Shown: positions 25,571-39,090 of the stretch, one piece after another
Numbering within the stretch: position 1 is the stretch's first letter
How the letters are laid out: every line of letters starts with the position of its first letter
Assembly (NCBI RefSeq): GCF_018687715.1
Contig: NC_056762.1
Span: 34,150,864-34,214,863, forward strand
Direction of reading: 5' to 3'
DNA length: 64,000 nt
Source: Carya illinoinensis
Lineage: Eukaryota > Streptophyta > Magnoliopsida > Fagales > Juglandaceae
Program-made: the position numbers and the translations under genes
The notes under the pieces: generated by a model
Databases searched by the model: none
The model's input: the letters and a program-made list of their open reading frames with translations, nothing else
Told to the model about the DNA's origin: nothing

Positions 25571-26855
25571 TTCTTTTTAAAATAATTAAAAATTGTTAGC
25601 AGAGAATAATAAATGGAATTAGCTAGTACCATAAATGACTATTTTATGATCTTTACACATATAAAGAAATCACTCTTTTTTACATTGTAAATCTTTATGT
25701 AACACTTCTTTAAATTATAAGAAAATATTTAAGTTAGTAAATAGAAGTGTTATGTATAAATTGCCTTGACTAGATGTAAAATGTTAGATTTACTTTAAAC
25801 TATAAAAAATTTTACAATCTAATATATTACATCAAATTAAGTCAAATTCACTCTATCACTTTCGTAAAATCTCAATGCAAAGCATCTTTCTTGAATTAAT
25901 AATTTATTTAAAAATATTTATATCTCACATAATTTGATTTAAAAAATAAATTTTAAATTTAAATTTTATAAATTAAATTTTGTAATATAAATAATGTGTA
26001 AAGATTTTTAAAAAACAATAAACTCTTATAAAAAAAAATGCCAAATTTAAGAAAGAACGGGTCGGCGGTGTTGTAGAGAACGTCGCTAGACCAGACACGG
26101 CTAAGGTTAAAAAACCACTTCGGTTTTGATGTGACCGTATTCGTCGGAGTAACATCATGGAATTACCCCGTTTAGACGAATGAACAGCTTAGCATAATGC
26201 CGATCATGATATGGGTAAATTAATGATCGGCAAACGTGGGGCGGTGGTTGGTTGGGAACGGGATGAGTCGGCGATTGATTAATGAAAGAATCAATGTAGG
26301 ACACGAGTGTCGAGGCGAGATGTAAGAATCGTCAAAGGGGAATTGCACGTGAGGGTTTCAAAGTGTTCCAGATCGGTCAATGCCACGGCCTCGAATCTTG
26401 CATTTCCTCGGGATAATTAAGTAATTACACAGTCAAATAATTCCCGGTCAAACCCCGGATTGTTCCTTCGTTATAGGAATAATATTAGGTTTATTATCTT
26501 ACTATTATTTTTTATTTTTTTAAATTTATTTTACTTGATAATTGAAAAAGTGACTCTTAATAAAATTATATATTTTTAAATTTTTTTAATAATTAAATAT
26601 GTTAAAATATAACATGATTAATCTGGATTATATTTTTTTTAGAAAACTAAGAACAATCAATGCTTATTTTTAGAAAAAAAATTCATCTGGATTAGTTTTT
26701 TTAGTTAGATTTTTGTAGACGCGTAAAGAGAATCTCTTCAACTATTTGATTGATCTGGATAATTCATTTTTTGAATAGGATAGTAAAATATTTGTTATTG
26801 TTCATGTATGATATTTGAGTAATAAAAAACTCATGCAAACATTTAACTCTAGTTT

Positions 26856-27030
26856 GATTACACGGATAATATAAAAAGTTAAAGTTGAATAAAATAATAT
26901 TAGAATATAATTTTTTAATATAATTTTATTTTAAAATTTAAAAAAATTGAATTGTTTATTATATTTTATGTGAGAGTTTGAAAAAATTGTAATGATTAGA
27001 TAAGTTGACTTTGTTTTGAAAACAAACCAC
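26856..27030. mobile_element. MITE, family A (copy 2)
   Basis: The core AAAGTTGAATAAAATAATATT, then TTGAATTGTTTATTATATTTT and AAAAAATTGTAATGATTAGA, follows the same order as the element at 5629-5802. The ends (AGTTTGATTACACGGATAAT and TTTTGAAAACAAACCA) have drifted. Confidence 0.6.
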
Positions 27031-30000
27031 CCCTTCATGTTATGTCTCTTTATCTCAAAGTTAAATTATTAGATTGGATCTGTTAAATGAAAAATATTGA
27101 GCATGTTAATTATCATAAATCTGAACTGAATTATTTAAATATGTTAATTGTAATCATGCAGTTTTAGGAGCTGGGGGATATGAGTTCACATACCATCTTG
27201 GCTGTGGGTTATGTTTGGTCAGTGAGCTGGAAATCTTCTCAAATTACATCATTATTATTCATCATTATTCACAAATTATTCATTATTTTTTATTACTATT
27301 TATAAATTATTTAAAATCACCTCAACATCTAAATTTGGTTTAGGAAATGGTGAAGGAGGGCCTTTTATTACCGGACGAGCCAAAAGGTATTTGATTTGTA
27401 TATAAAGGAGAAAAGAAGTCACGAAGTTTCAGCTTTTTGGAGCACTTGGAGAGTAGCCGTGCCCCAAAAGAGGGACCCTGTGAGGCTGTGACATCATATT
27501 CCTTCTTCCACGACTGCATATTTTATGGGGATATATGTATGTTTGATCCCATTACGTACTTTGATGGTTTCTCCACAGCCCTGCTAGTTCTATACTTTCT
27601 TGCTAATCAAATATTAAATGTCCCCACGTTTTGGTATTTTGGATATGCTTTTTAACACGCATGATTTCCAGATCAAACAGCATTTTCACAGTACCAGCTC
27701 CAGTTGTTAGTTTGATTCCATACTTCTAATTGTTTTCTTGGCTTTTATAATTTCACACCTATCATATATCCGTTTATATCTATTTTTCAGACATTGATGT
27801 ATGAGATCTTGTTTGGATTATATGCATGGATGCCACGAATATTTTCCTCTTAGTTAGCACACGCATGGGAAACATATAGACCTACCCATAAGATTCCGCC
27901 AGGCAATCCCAGTAGTTCATCAAATCCCTCACATATCAAAAGAGAAAGATCATGTGGACTTTATAGGGTTCTATTACTTTAAACTTTAAAGGACGTTTAT
28001 CTCTGGCCATCTATAATTATCAGAAAGTCCTTGGCCCTCCAAATTTCTCTGTCTCCCTGCTCTGGTCATCTTCTATTTTGTTCTTTAGCCTTCCCCAGTA
28101 TTGTAGGCCGCTACGGCACGAAAAAAATGTTCTTAGCCTTCTCACACTGACACTAGCTTTGACAGACTTTTGTTTTAATATCTGTTGTTTATCTTGTTGC
28201 TTGGGATCATTCTATAAAGAACGAGAACTTTTATTTAGATGATACATGCCACTTGCCCATTGTAGCCCAGATACATAATTAAGAAAACAAAAATGAAAAA
28301 ATATATTCAGTTCACCCAAATTTTTTAACCTTTTGATCATCATGATCTGCTTGGGGAAAGAAAATATTTTTGTAAAAGAAAAATATATTCAGGCTCTTTT
28401 TCATTCGACAAGATAAGACATGTGCCAGCAACAAAAGCTATTTTCGTCTCATTACACACATAGGATACTCATGTTTTTCATACACAGTGCATGAAAACAC
28501 AATAAAAGGAAAAAAAAAATGATCACACTCAATATTGAGCAACTTCTTGTATAATAAAGGAGAAAAAGAAGCATGCAGGAGAAAGCGGCTTCTTCCTTTA
28601 CATCTTCACTCATTCTCCTCCCTCTCCACCAGCTTGTAAGAGAGAGAGAGGTTGGAAATTTTGTAATCATATAATATCCTTAGTAATGGATTCTCCAACC
28701 TCTGCAGATCATCGATCGTCTCCAGCTAGATTCTCCAACCACCATTAATCTTTAACTTGCCATTGGCACACGGCTCGGTAAAGATAAAAGAGTTGTCCGG
28801 GACATGAATCTAGCAATATTGTTGAGTACAGCTTTCGCATGGTTGATCAAAGATATTTGATTTTCCTTTTAAGTTCAATTATACGCACAAAAAATAATCG
28901 TTATCATCATTAGTTGAGAATAAGAAACAAGAAATATATATAATAATATATATACAATCAATATTCAAAGAAAAGAACATGTTTGATCCACGTTAATTAG
29001 CAAGTAAGCAAGCTTAGGTCGAGTCAGTCCCACATCATATAAACCATGCATGCGTGCAACACGTGTTGTGCCATATTATATATATGCACCTAAGTGCGTG
29101 AAAAATTACTCGAGCACAAAAGATCAGTAGAGTTAGTCCTTTTAGAATTTAAATTAAGCAACAACCAAAGTTGGTATCAGTGTAAGTTAAAAATATAACT
29201 CGAATAAAGACATCCTTACTCCTTATAAGATAGATAGATAGAGCTAGCTAGCTTAATTCATTAATTTGTAGCCTAAAGTTGTCTCATTTTAATTTGTCTC
29301 CAATATATGGTACACCCCCCCACCGTATCAAATCTTGGATTTTGTTCGCCATTATCTTAATCAAACGACACTCTCTTTTGCTCGCATTTGGGTGTTTGGT
29401 TCGCCAACTCTCTTTGACTATTAAGAATATTAAGAATAACTAGCTAGTCATACTTTCCACAACCCATTTGCAGATCTATTTATAAAAAAATACATTTTGT
29501 TAATATTTTAAAAAGGGGTGCGATTTGAATACTAAGGTTCTTCAATGATTGCCACTATTTTTTATGGGAGCCCCACAAGTCCTAAAGTGGGGCCATCCTT
29601 TTCCATTCAATTAGGTTGGGTTTAGGGATTCCAATACCTTGGTGATCTAAACTAATATTGCGCTAATGATATTAATAATCATCTTTCCAACTCCTTGATA
29701 ATTTGAATATCTCTAAATTTAATGCATAGTGGTGTGCCATTTTTTAGTACTTTAATTTCTTGTAGAAAAAGGTTGTCATGAACCTCGCGTTATCACCCTT
29801 TAGTTCCAAAAGAAAGCATTCTCGTTATATATATATATATACCCAATTGTTTATATGAACTAAAAAATATATATATTAGCATACAATGAACGAAGAAGCC
29901 TCTTAAATATCTGTAATTAAAGAGAAATTAGTAGTATCACAGCATGGAATTGGTGCAATCAGGTCGCTGCGTATAATTAGGCTTTTTAAGATCAGAATGA

Positions 30001-30489
30001 TCTCAATCATCGGAAAGAGGGTCGACTAGCAGTGTCAATTGCTTAGCAAAAATAAAGGGATCTATCAGTACTAGTGAGCTGACCCACCAACCACTACCCA
30101 CTAATTAACAAGAAATGAAATCTTTTTGTGAGGTAATGAATCTATAAAGATGCCAATCTATTGGATTATGAATAGCTAATTTGAAAATCTGGTCTTAATT
30201 CATTATGATTATCTCTTTAATTTGTCAGTTCATTAGTGTGGATGTTGACATCAAAATTAATTAAGTATTCGGCAACTAACTCCCACCATTTCTAGCCATT
30301 ATTGTGCAATCGCAGCTCCATTAATCAAGTCTTGATAATCAATACCTCTTCTTAATTTTTCTGTACATACGTACGTAGTTAATCCAATATTTTTCTCTCC
30401 TAAAGGAATCCTAATTCTTGCATCACAATTTTAATAATAATTAGAATTACTGATCTATGTATATATATGTGTATGTGAAGTGTTCCAAT

Positions 30490-30655
30490 CATAAAGAGAT
30501 CACACAAGAGAAAACCTACAAACCAATCATATGGTTTCAGATGATACATTAGATCTACTTTACAATAAATATAACTTTACATCTTAATGTATTATATAAA
30601 ATCACGTCGGTTTGTGAATTTACTTTTATGCGATCTCTTTATAAGTAAAACATTT
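30490..30655. repeat. Dispersed MITE-like repeat, family B (copy 3)
   Basis: AAAGAGATCACACAAG at the left is nearly complementary to GCGATCTCTTTATAAG at the right. Between them lie GATACATTAGATCTACTTTA, a run with AATATAACTTTAC, and ATCACGTCGGTTTGTGAATT, as in the other family B copies. Confidence 0.5.
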
Positions 30656-31180
30656 ATATGTATTAGAGAGCTCATATATATATATATATATACAAAGGTC
30701 ATTTAAGAAAATTGACCATCTTTGAATCATCTTATGCACCAATTAAAAGTCCCATATTTCTAGTTAAGGAGAGGGTGAGATCGTGAATTCTAATCGATCC
30801 GGGTACGTAGTCCCTCAGAGATGTCACACCCAAATAAAATCCGTTACAAAATCAGGTAATTATTGGGAGGAGTAATGAGCAACAACCATGAACTTTAGTC
30901 GCTAAATTGATCAGTAGGAGAATTAACAATTTGAAGATTTATATCTTCTAAAGTTACTAGATATTTTAGAGATCCTACTTAGCAATCGCGAACTTGAATT
31001 CTCCACTGTGAGTACGGAAGCTCCAGTGGAATTTCATGAATAAGTTTTGAGAACTAATTTATTCAGTCTTCACAATAAGCATATATAAATATATATTCAA
31101 TTTCAAGATTATGAAACAAAATCACTGGTATTTGTTGCTTTGAAGGCTTTTATCTGCTGGCTAGCTTGCTATATGGATGA

Positions 31181-34100
31181 TTAGCAATGTATCTTCCGGT
31201 CATGAGGCCATCCGAACTCCTCCAGAAAAGCCAAAACGACTCCATTTGACCAGCCAAAACCAGTCTATATTGAAACAAACCCAACAAGCATTTAGATCAG
31301 AAGGAGAAAAAACACACTTTTTGAGCATTTCTTATGTAAGAGAAATATTCATGGTAGCAAACAATCCACATCAATGAAAACACATTCTTCCAAGAAAAAG
31401 TTTTTAAGGCATGGTACCTGGGGTGCATATTCACCACCACCTCCAAATTCTCCACACTTTTCCACATCATATTTTTCATGCATTGTGCCCGTCTTCTTGT
31501 AGGCAACATAGTTGGTTCTGAGCCACCTCACAGCAATGTCTTCAGCCACTGACCTTGCTTCTTTTGATCCAGATCTTGCCAGACCTTCAGCTATCATGTG
31601 TTGAAGCGGGGCCCAACCATTTGGAAAGTCCCTGTAATGCAAATCTTCTAAGACCGTAGGCAAATTAAACAAAGAAGAACACGAACATGCAAATGTTTCC
31701 TCCCCTTCATAGAATCCCGGCCCCTCCCTACTTCTTCCTTTTATAATGTATCTAAATTTCTTCCAGCATAAGATCCAATCACGTGGAATTTAAAGCTGGT
31801 TACTAACCATTGTTGTCCTGAATTGGCCAAAGAAGTTGCTATGCCCGCAGGAAAAAGCAGGCCCGAACTTTGGAAGCTTTTCATGACTTTCTTCACCAGG
31901 GCAGTATCTTCAAATATATATTACACAAGAAAAGCAATCTTAGTATTATCAATGCGCAGCACGACCTAGTACTGTAGTACATTTTGCAAAACCAATATGC
32001 AATTGAGGTTCCAAATGTAGTTGCATCCAAGAAATACACAATTAGGAACAGTCCGTTAGTTTTCATTAGTGTGTTCAATTATCCTATCATGTTGCCTTAT
32101 CTATATTAACTACAAAAAGAAGATTCAGCTGAGCAACATGATCCCAGTGTGGACTAGGACAGCTGAGATTATTTGGAGCTCAGGCTCGCATATAAATGTT
32201 CAACCAAGTCCTCAACCCAAGCCTATCAGCCGTGCTTGTACAGCCAGTTGCACTCTTTGGTCCCTTTGTGAGCCTAGCCCTGGTGGTCCGGTGGACATTA
32301 AAAGACAAACCTGAATAAAATGATTCAATCCATAAAGGAATGAAGTTTGAAGCGTATACATTCTGATTCTGGTTACAAGCTTCCCAATTTTGAGGTTCCT
32401 AGAAGTATCAAAATGAAGAATCAGGAGAACTGTTTAACAACAAGCAACTGTCAGACACTACAAACACCCCCAAATTTTGCGCTTTGCATTTAATCCTGTT
32501 CCACAAAATTTTGATCAGGACTACCTGGCATGCGCTATCATTAAGCCAATAATCAAGCCATTGCCCCATCTCTGAATTCCAGAAAATAGATTTGAATGCC
32601 TTCACTCTGGCTTGAGAAGCTTTCAAGAAGTGCTCTGCAGTACTCTCATCTCCAGTAACTTTTGCCAAGAAGGCAATGTCTAGTTCCATCTGAATCAACA
32701 AGTACCATAGATAATCTTGTTAACTGGTAAAAAAATCCCAAGGATTCTATGTCAAAGTGTTCCGAGTAATACTCTGAGTATGAATGCATTTAAATCAACA
32801 GGTAAAACTGATGTTGTAGCCAATGTTGTCAGATCCGAGTGATTCCTGCAACAAGAAAACTAGTTGTTTACAATCAATCGATTTCCAAATACCTTAAAAG
32901 TCGAATTAGACAAGCCAAGCATGTGGTCAGTGGAACATTATAGTTTTGATATTTGAATCTCATGAGACTGGGCCAGACCATGTCTTCCAACTGAGTTTAG
33001 GTGACCTCATTTGCAAACACATTATTTGCAAGTATTTCCCTCACTTTTTCTTCTTTTCATTGATAAATAATTGCTGGCTAGAATTCATGCTTACAACCAT
33101 GAATGAGAACCCACTCATGAACCCTCTTTTCTTTACCCATTGCTTTCAGAACCATCCCCAATAGACTAACTCCTTTCCACAAATTAGGATAGTCATTGCT
33201 TTCAGAAGCTCCCCTTATTGGATGGCCATTTTTATTCCCAATAATCAAAGTCTTGTATGGATAGTGATTGGAATGTGGCTTGAATTTTGACTGATAAAAC
33301 TTGTGCTGAAACTCAAAGCATTTGCATTGATGTGGAAAAGAATTAAACTAATCAGGATGGCGGATTATTGGATAGGCAAATTCTCAAGGACTAAGTACTA
33401 CCTCATCCACCTTGTGCTGAAGTCCCAGCCAGATTCAGCAGTAGAGGCCACTTCATGGTAAAATTTCTGTTTTTCGGAAATGTTTGTGATCTTGGAAGCA
33501 AATTGCTTGTCCTGTGAGATAAAAATAGGTCTCAGAACACACCTCTAGGTCTATCCAAGATTTATATATCCGACATATCTTATGCCAAGGCAAGTAAGCT
33601 GAAGAGAAGGACACACAATGGTTGAAGATTCAGGCCTGGGTTGGTTCCACATTGCATAGTATCGATTTAAAGTGTGATTGTAAGATTGTGCATCTTGAAT
33701 GGTCACCTTATGTATTTCTACAAAAACAAAAAACTAACGATTTAAAGAACCTTAGGCCAAGAAAATTAAAGCTAAGAAATAAATTTAAACATGATTGTAA
33801 TCTGAAAAATAAAAAAAGGCAATAGTGAGGCCCCTCTAAGTAACAATACCAGATAGTACCTGAACTCCAAAAGTGATGCTCTTGGACCAGAGAAGGGAGA
33901 GATTTTTTAACCAATTGAACATCTCCAGTCTGATGGTAGATTTCATGAATCATAGCACTCAGGAGAGGAGGCTGGCTGTGAAAGGTACCCCACCAAGTTT
34001 GTTGTTTAATTCCAATTATAGAAGTAATTAAAAAGCAGAACAGCATATGAGAAATAAATTTGCTTGAATGAGATTATACATTTTTGTAAATGATTTACTC

Positions 34101-35927
34101 ACCCCCCGCCGCCCGCACACGCGCTCGGCGAAAGGGAACAGCAAAATAGTGAAGAAGATCACAACAGAAAACTTGAGAGTCAGATTATTAAGCAAGAATG
34201 AAAATCATATTGTGTCCTCGTATCTTTCAATTACAGTTTGATTTACCATAAACAGAGCAAAAAATAGTTCAATTTCAGTTTTGAACTATAATGGACTAGG
34301 AAAATGTAGAATGTTGATAACCATGCAGGAATATAACATATAGATGACTTTGTAAGCTGTTAGGCATCACATCCTCAAGTATAACAATCTGATTGCACTA
34401 CTGTTTGCATTAGAATAGTTACGAGACATGAAGTGCATCATGCATCAACCTTTGTTGCCTATTAAGAAACTGCATGACAAAGAACTATCTTTTCAACCTT
34501 TGTTAATTCATGTAAAAGAGCAAAAGCTAACGAAAACCAAAATATTTAGTAGAAGTTGATAAAAATATTTTATATTCAATGAGGAAAAGAATAAGTATCA
34601 TCAATGCGGAATACAGGCTACAGCGCCACCAAAATACAGTAAAGCAACAGTAGCAAAAAGTGAAAGAATAATCACCTTCTATTAGTGTAATAAGACCTTG
34701 CACCATTAAGGACATGGCCATATTCTTCTATTAAGTGAATAAGATTAGTCACAATTGCTTTTGCAGTCTCATACATCTTACTTGCCAGCAATCCCCTGCA
34801 CCACAGATATAAATCAACCTTGACCCCATTTGGGAATGCTCTATAGAGATAATTTATGACCCAACAAGTTGGATGGAGACTAAAAATAACTACCAAATAA
34901 AGAAGAAAAGATCATGTAGTTTCCAAATTTGACAGAACCAGGTGAAAAAGAGAGAGAGAGAGAGAAAACGACTCTTGCTTCTAATTTGGTACCAGCATTA
35001 GTACTTAAAGGAGCTTGACGAGCATGCGATTTGAAAAAAATGCAGAAGCTTTCTATAGTTGCTAAGGATTGTGATCTGAATTACGAAAAGCACTACCTAC
35101 CCCTGATAGTAAAAACTCAAAAGCCCGCTAAAAATCAATTATGTATAGAATGTTGGTTGGAAATTAAAAACGAAGCACGAAAAAAGAAAAAAAAAACAAG
35201 AAAGAAACAAAAATAAAGCTAACCTGATGATCCAGTAAGAATCCCAGTAATTGACCTCTCTAAATCGTGAACCAGGAATCACGACCGGCTTTGGCAGAGG
35301 GAGTAGAGTATGCAACTCCGGCCGCTTCAGGACCTCATCGGAGACTTTCCTACTAAGATTCTTCCACAACGCATGCACCTCCAGAGCCCAGGCCCTCACC
35401 TCCGCATTCTCCACCTTTGGCAAGAAACCCTCCGGCTCCGGTTCAAAATCAACTGGCTCAACGTACACCATATCATCGCCTGCACCCTCAAGGTACTTTT
35501 CCATAAACCCTTTTAGATGCTCGACCGAAATTGACCCATTTTCGGACTTTGGAAGCTTATCAAAAGCAGCCTCAGACGTTGACAAGTCGAACTTCAGTGA
35601 CATGTCAACGTAAGGCTTAGGGTCAAACTGTGATTCTCCGAAGGTGCTCAGAGCCGTTTCTTGGACACGCTCAAGGAAGTGCACCAAAGGGGTTGTGGGG
35701 ATCACAAGGCCTGCACTGTTGGAACTGCAAGCTTTCAGAGATTCTGTGACACTCATGGTTGTTAGTACCCCGAAAAATATTGCAAAAGATATAGAACAGA
35801 AGTTTCTAAAGCTAAGAGCTTGAAAGCCCGCCCTGGTAGGAGAAGATCGAAGGATGACGACGCGAGCGAGAGGAAAGACGAGGAGACATGGCTGAGTATG
35901 TGGAAGAGGAACAAGACTAGTTGGCAT
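31181..35927 (-). CDS. TRE1: Trehalase (GH37), intact copy
   Basis: Eleven exons in frame give 624 residues, matching the length of plant trehalases: 35927-35224, 34795-34676, 33975-33860, 33717-33617, 33511-33402, 32845-32773, 32689-32525, 32398-32311, 31907-31808, 31631-31418, 31264-31181. The enzyme splits trehalose into two glucoses; plant forms are usually plasma-membrane anchored with an extracellular catalytic domain. A hydrophobic stretch near residues 40-60 (FCSISFAIFFGVL) could be the anchor. Signature 1 is PGSRFREVNYWDSYW at 218-232, and signature 2 is QQWDFPNGWAP at about 524-534. The likely acid is Asp377 (SGWDFSTRW) and the likely base Glu578 (MHEKYD). Asn226 replaces a normally conserved Tyr. 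The first Met shared with the broken copy is used as start; the alternative internal Met is at MSVTESL. All splice sites are GT-AG. Confidence 0.93.
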
Positions 35928-36232
35928 TTGGGAAAGGCAGGCATTTTGATAATAAAAAAGGTACCGACGTTGGACGGTTGGAAGTGTTGGCGTTTATCTG
36001 CCGCATCGCTTTGGAACCAACTGATGCATTGCTTTGGACTTGGAGTCAACCGTCAATGGTCAATTCTTTTTTTATTTCTTCTTGGTAAGTACAATGGTCA
36101 AGATTAATGAATGCTCAGTCGGAGTTTTTCATCCTGCAAACGTTACGTGGCATTTTATTAGTATTATTATTGTTATTATTTTAATATATATATATATACA
36201 CTAAAACGCAAGACCTTATTCGATTTTGAGCT

Positions 36233-36465
36233 CTTTTTAGTTGAAAAAATCTTCACAGCCTCTCAACATCCCAACACTTTATTTTTTATTTTAATTTTTA
36301 TTATTTTATTTTTTATCAAATATTTAATATATAAATAATAAATTAATTAATTAAATTAATTTAAAAAGAATAAATTCAAAAACAAATATTAAAAAAATAT
36401 TAAAAAATTAAAAAAAATGGGGTGTTGGGATGTTGGGAGGTTGTGTAGCAAAACCCTTTTTAGTT
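36233..36465. mobile_element. Mutator-type MITE
   Basis: A 10-base duplication CTTTTTAGTT (36233-36242 and 36456-36465) flanks a 213-base element. Its ends are inverted around the shared CTCAACATCCCAACAC box (about 36262-36277) and its complement GTGTTGGGATGTTGGGAGG (36422-36440). The core is AT-rich and non-coding. The duplication length fits Mutator-like elements. Confidence 0.78.
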
Positions 36466-36961
36466 TTTCCCCCCTTCTCCGACGTTCTCCCCTTCGCCCA
36501 TCCTTCTGCATTTTCCCCTCCACCAATCTCACCTGAGTCTTCTATGTCTGCCATCGTCTAGGGCTGTCTAGGAAAACGACTGACCGGAAGCAAGATCGGT
36601 CTAGCAGTTTGTTTTCTTCATCTTCTTTCCCTCTACCGCCGATGAAAACTACCATCTCTCTCTATTTCATTTCCCAGGTAAATATCTCTAAATTTTTCTC
36701 CGTTGTGTGTTTTTGTGTTTCTGTTATGTGTTTATGTAGTTTTTGAATGTGTTTTTGGTTGCTGATTTTTCTGTTTCTTGGATCTATGGTTGGTCCTGAT
36801 TGGTTGCTAATTTTGGACATTTTTCGGTTCCTATACCTAACGTGAGACAAAATAAAGAGTTTGTATCAAGAAAATAAGTTTAAAATGTAAATAGTTGAAA
36901 AAAAATATCACTATAGAACTTGCTAGCAAAAGGAAAATAAGTTTGAAATGTAAATAACTAC

Positions 36962-37022
36962 CTGTTCCTTGCCAGCAAAATCATTGTCGGGAGTGAGAAA
37001 GAGCATGCCGTGCCACTCCTTC
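36962..37022 (-). pseudogene. Exon-like fragment, unknown gene
   Basis: This 61-base minus-strand block is bordered by a good acceptor (TTTTGCAG) and a good donor (CAG then GTAGTT). It encodes KEWHGMLFLTPDNDFAGKEQ without stops. Its phase joins to the exon-like piece at 39091-39136. I do not recognise the protein. Confidence 0.35.
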
Positions 37023-37654
37023 CTGCAAAAGGAAATATAACATTTTAATTTGCGAGACAGATTGATATAAATGAACATATGTAATTAAAGAAAATGATGA
37101 TCTGCAATACTTCACAAATTCACATGTTTAACACTTGTGTGATTTGATAAGCTTACGATTTCAAGCCCGGTTCAATAGAAAAACTTTGATCTTTTAATAG
37201 CAGTATATTTTACAATCTAACCAAATCAACAACCATGCTTGATATTTCAGAAAGCAGACTTTCAAGCAATGATTAATTCCTTAAAGAACATATCATAGCA
37301 GACCATTATGAAGTTGGAAATGTTTATAAACTATACACAATGCAGTTGTAGCCTAGACATAAGATATATTAGTATTAACTAATACGGATTCTATCATAAT
37401 TCATATGGTTTAAGTTGATTTTCTCCCTCTGACCAAGATAATCAAGATGAAAATCATTGCAAAAAACTCTATGATCCCCTGTATATCTCGCCCATATACC
37501 TTACAAATAATTGACATTAAAATTTGTTGGAATCTAATTTTATTTGGAGCAAATCCTTGCTAGACTTTTAATGTTCCCAACAATACTAATGACTAAAACC
37601 TTGCACCAGCTATCAACTACAAGTAATCCCAATGAACTTGCTGGTAACTGGTAA

Positions 37655-38926
37655 TCCCAATTCCAACAAGTGTGGCAGCCCGTATTGAGAAGCTCCAACG
37701 TGATTTCTTGTGGGGAGGTCTGGGGGACGAGTTTAAATTCCACCTGGTTAAGTGGGATCAGGTGTGCCGCACTATTTCGGGGGGAGGTTTGGGGGTTTGG
37801 AATTTAAGGGTATTCAATCGAGCATTATTAGGCAAATAGTTTTGGAGATTTGCCAGGGAACCGGACTCTCTATGGAAGTTGGTTATTGTGAATAAATATG
37901 GTGGATTATGGGGGGAATGGTGTACTAAAGAAGTTAGAGGTGGAGTTGGGTTATGGAAACACATTAGAAGAGGTTGGGGGGTGTTTAACCGTCTTACTAA
38001 GCTTCAAGTGGGTGTAGGGTCCAGGATAAAATTCTGGAGCGACATGTGGTGTGGAAACAGGACTCTAAAAGATGTGTAGCCTTCTCTATTCCAATTGGCG
38101 AGTGCAAAGGAAGTCTCAATGGCGGATGTTATGGAAATATCAAGGGGACGGATTATTTGAAACATTAATTTCGGTAGGGCGGCACAAGACTGGGAGATAA
38201 GTAGCATTGCACATTTTTACAACGTCATATACTCCATAAGACTGGATAGTCAACAAGAGGATGTCATGTGGTGGACTCAAACAAGAAAAGGTATTTTTTT
38301 AGTCTGCTCCTTCTATAAGGCCCTCAACCCAGATTCCAATAATCAGTTTCCTTGGAGAAGGATTTGGAAAAACTAGGCACCGCCCAAAGCCTCGTTCTTT
38401 GTATGGACCGCTTCCCTGGGTAAGATCCTCACCACTGACAATCTAAGGAAAAGAAGGATCATCATTGCAGATTGATGTTGCATGTGTAAAAGTGGGGGAG
38501 AATCGGTAGATCATCTTCTATTGCATTGTGACTTAGCAAGGGTGCTATGGAATGAGGTCTTTGCCCGTTTGGCAATGGCCTAGATGATGCCTAAAACCAT
38601 GGAAGCAACGTTGGCTAGTTGGCCAAGTATAAGAGGTAGACAACAGATCAAAGCTTTGTGGAAGATGATCCCTATTTACATTATGTGGTGTTTGTGGCAA
38701 GAGCGAAATGATCGGACTCTTGAAAACCAGGAAAGATCGTTGGAGGAGCTTAAACTCTTATTTTTTAGAACTCTTTGTAGATGGGCCATAGCTGTAGATT
38801 TTAATGGCATGGCCCTTCAAGACTTTCTTGCCTCTAGTGTGCCTACCTAAGTGGGGCAGTAGAGTTGTATTTTAGGCTTTACCATTCTTTAATCAATAAA
38901 ATTGTTTATTTATCAAAAAAAAAAAA
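37655..38926 (+). mobile_element. 5'-truncated LINE (L1-type), inactive
   Basis: Translation starts at [17 protein letters not shown], a typical late segment of plant L1 ORF2, and runs through [17 protein letters not shown], the FWSDMWCGN segment and a zinc-binding [20 protein letters not shown] segment near 38478-38535. Several in-frame stops interrupt it. The 3' end is AATCAATAAAATTGTTTATT followed by TATC and a poly-A run to 38926. No RNase H domain is present, unlike the LINE at the window's left edge. No target duplication was found. Confidence 0.88.
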
Positions 38927-39090
38927 TTGCGTATATAAGTAGGTAACTAGGAGACTTGCCCAAGATTATTGCTAGAATTCTGGTTTAGGATGAATTAGCC
39001 AGGAAGAAAAATGAATGGAAAAAGTTGATGCAGGAGAAAGAATATTTAAAAAAAATAAAAAATAAACAAGAAAAACCTTCTTTCCCTCAC

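Larger units (their letters stand above)
24318..31180. other. 6.9-kb intergenic region
   Basis: No exon with family resemblance was found on either strand. It holds a family B repeat (25395-25570), a family A MITE (26856-27030), another possible MITE with ATTATTCATCATTATTCAC-type short repeats (27205-27345), a second family B repeat (30490-30655), and (AT)n runs at 29827-29841 and 30676-30691. The first few hundred bases contain the dehydrogenase promoter. A 72-codon ORF at 27437-27655 has no recognised family. Confidence 0.5.

Noticed and set aside
27437..27655. 72-codon ORF in the large intergenic region
   Set aside because: Cys- and Phe-rich chance ORF without splice or family support; also checked for a known miRNA and none was recognised.
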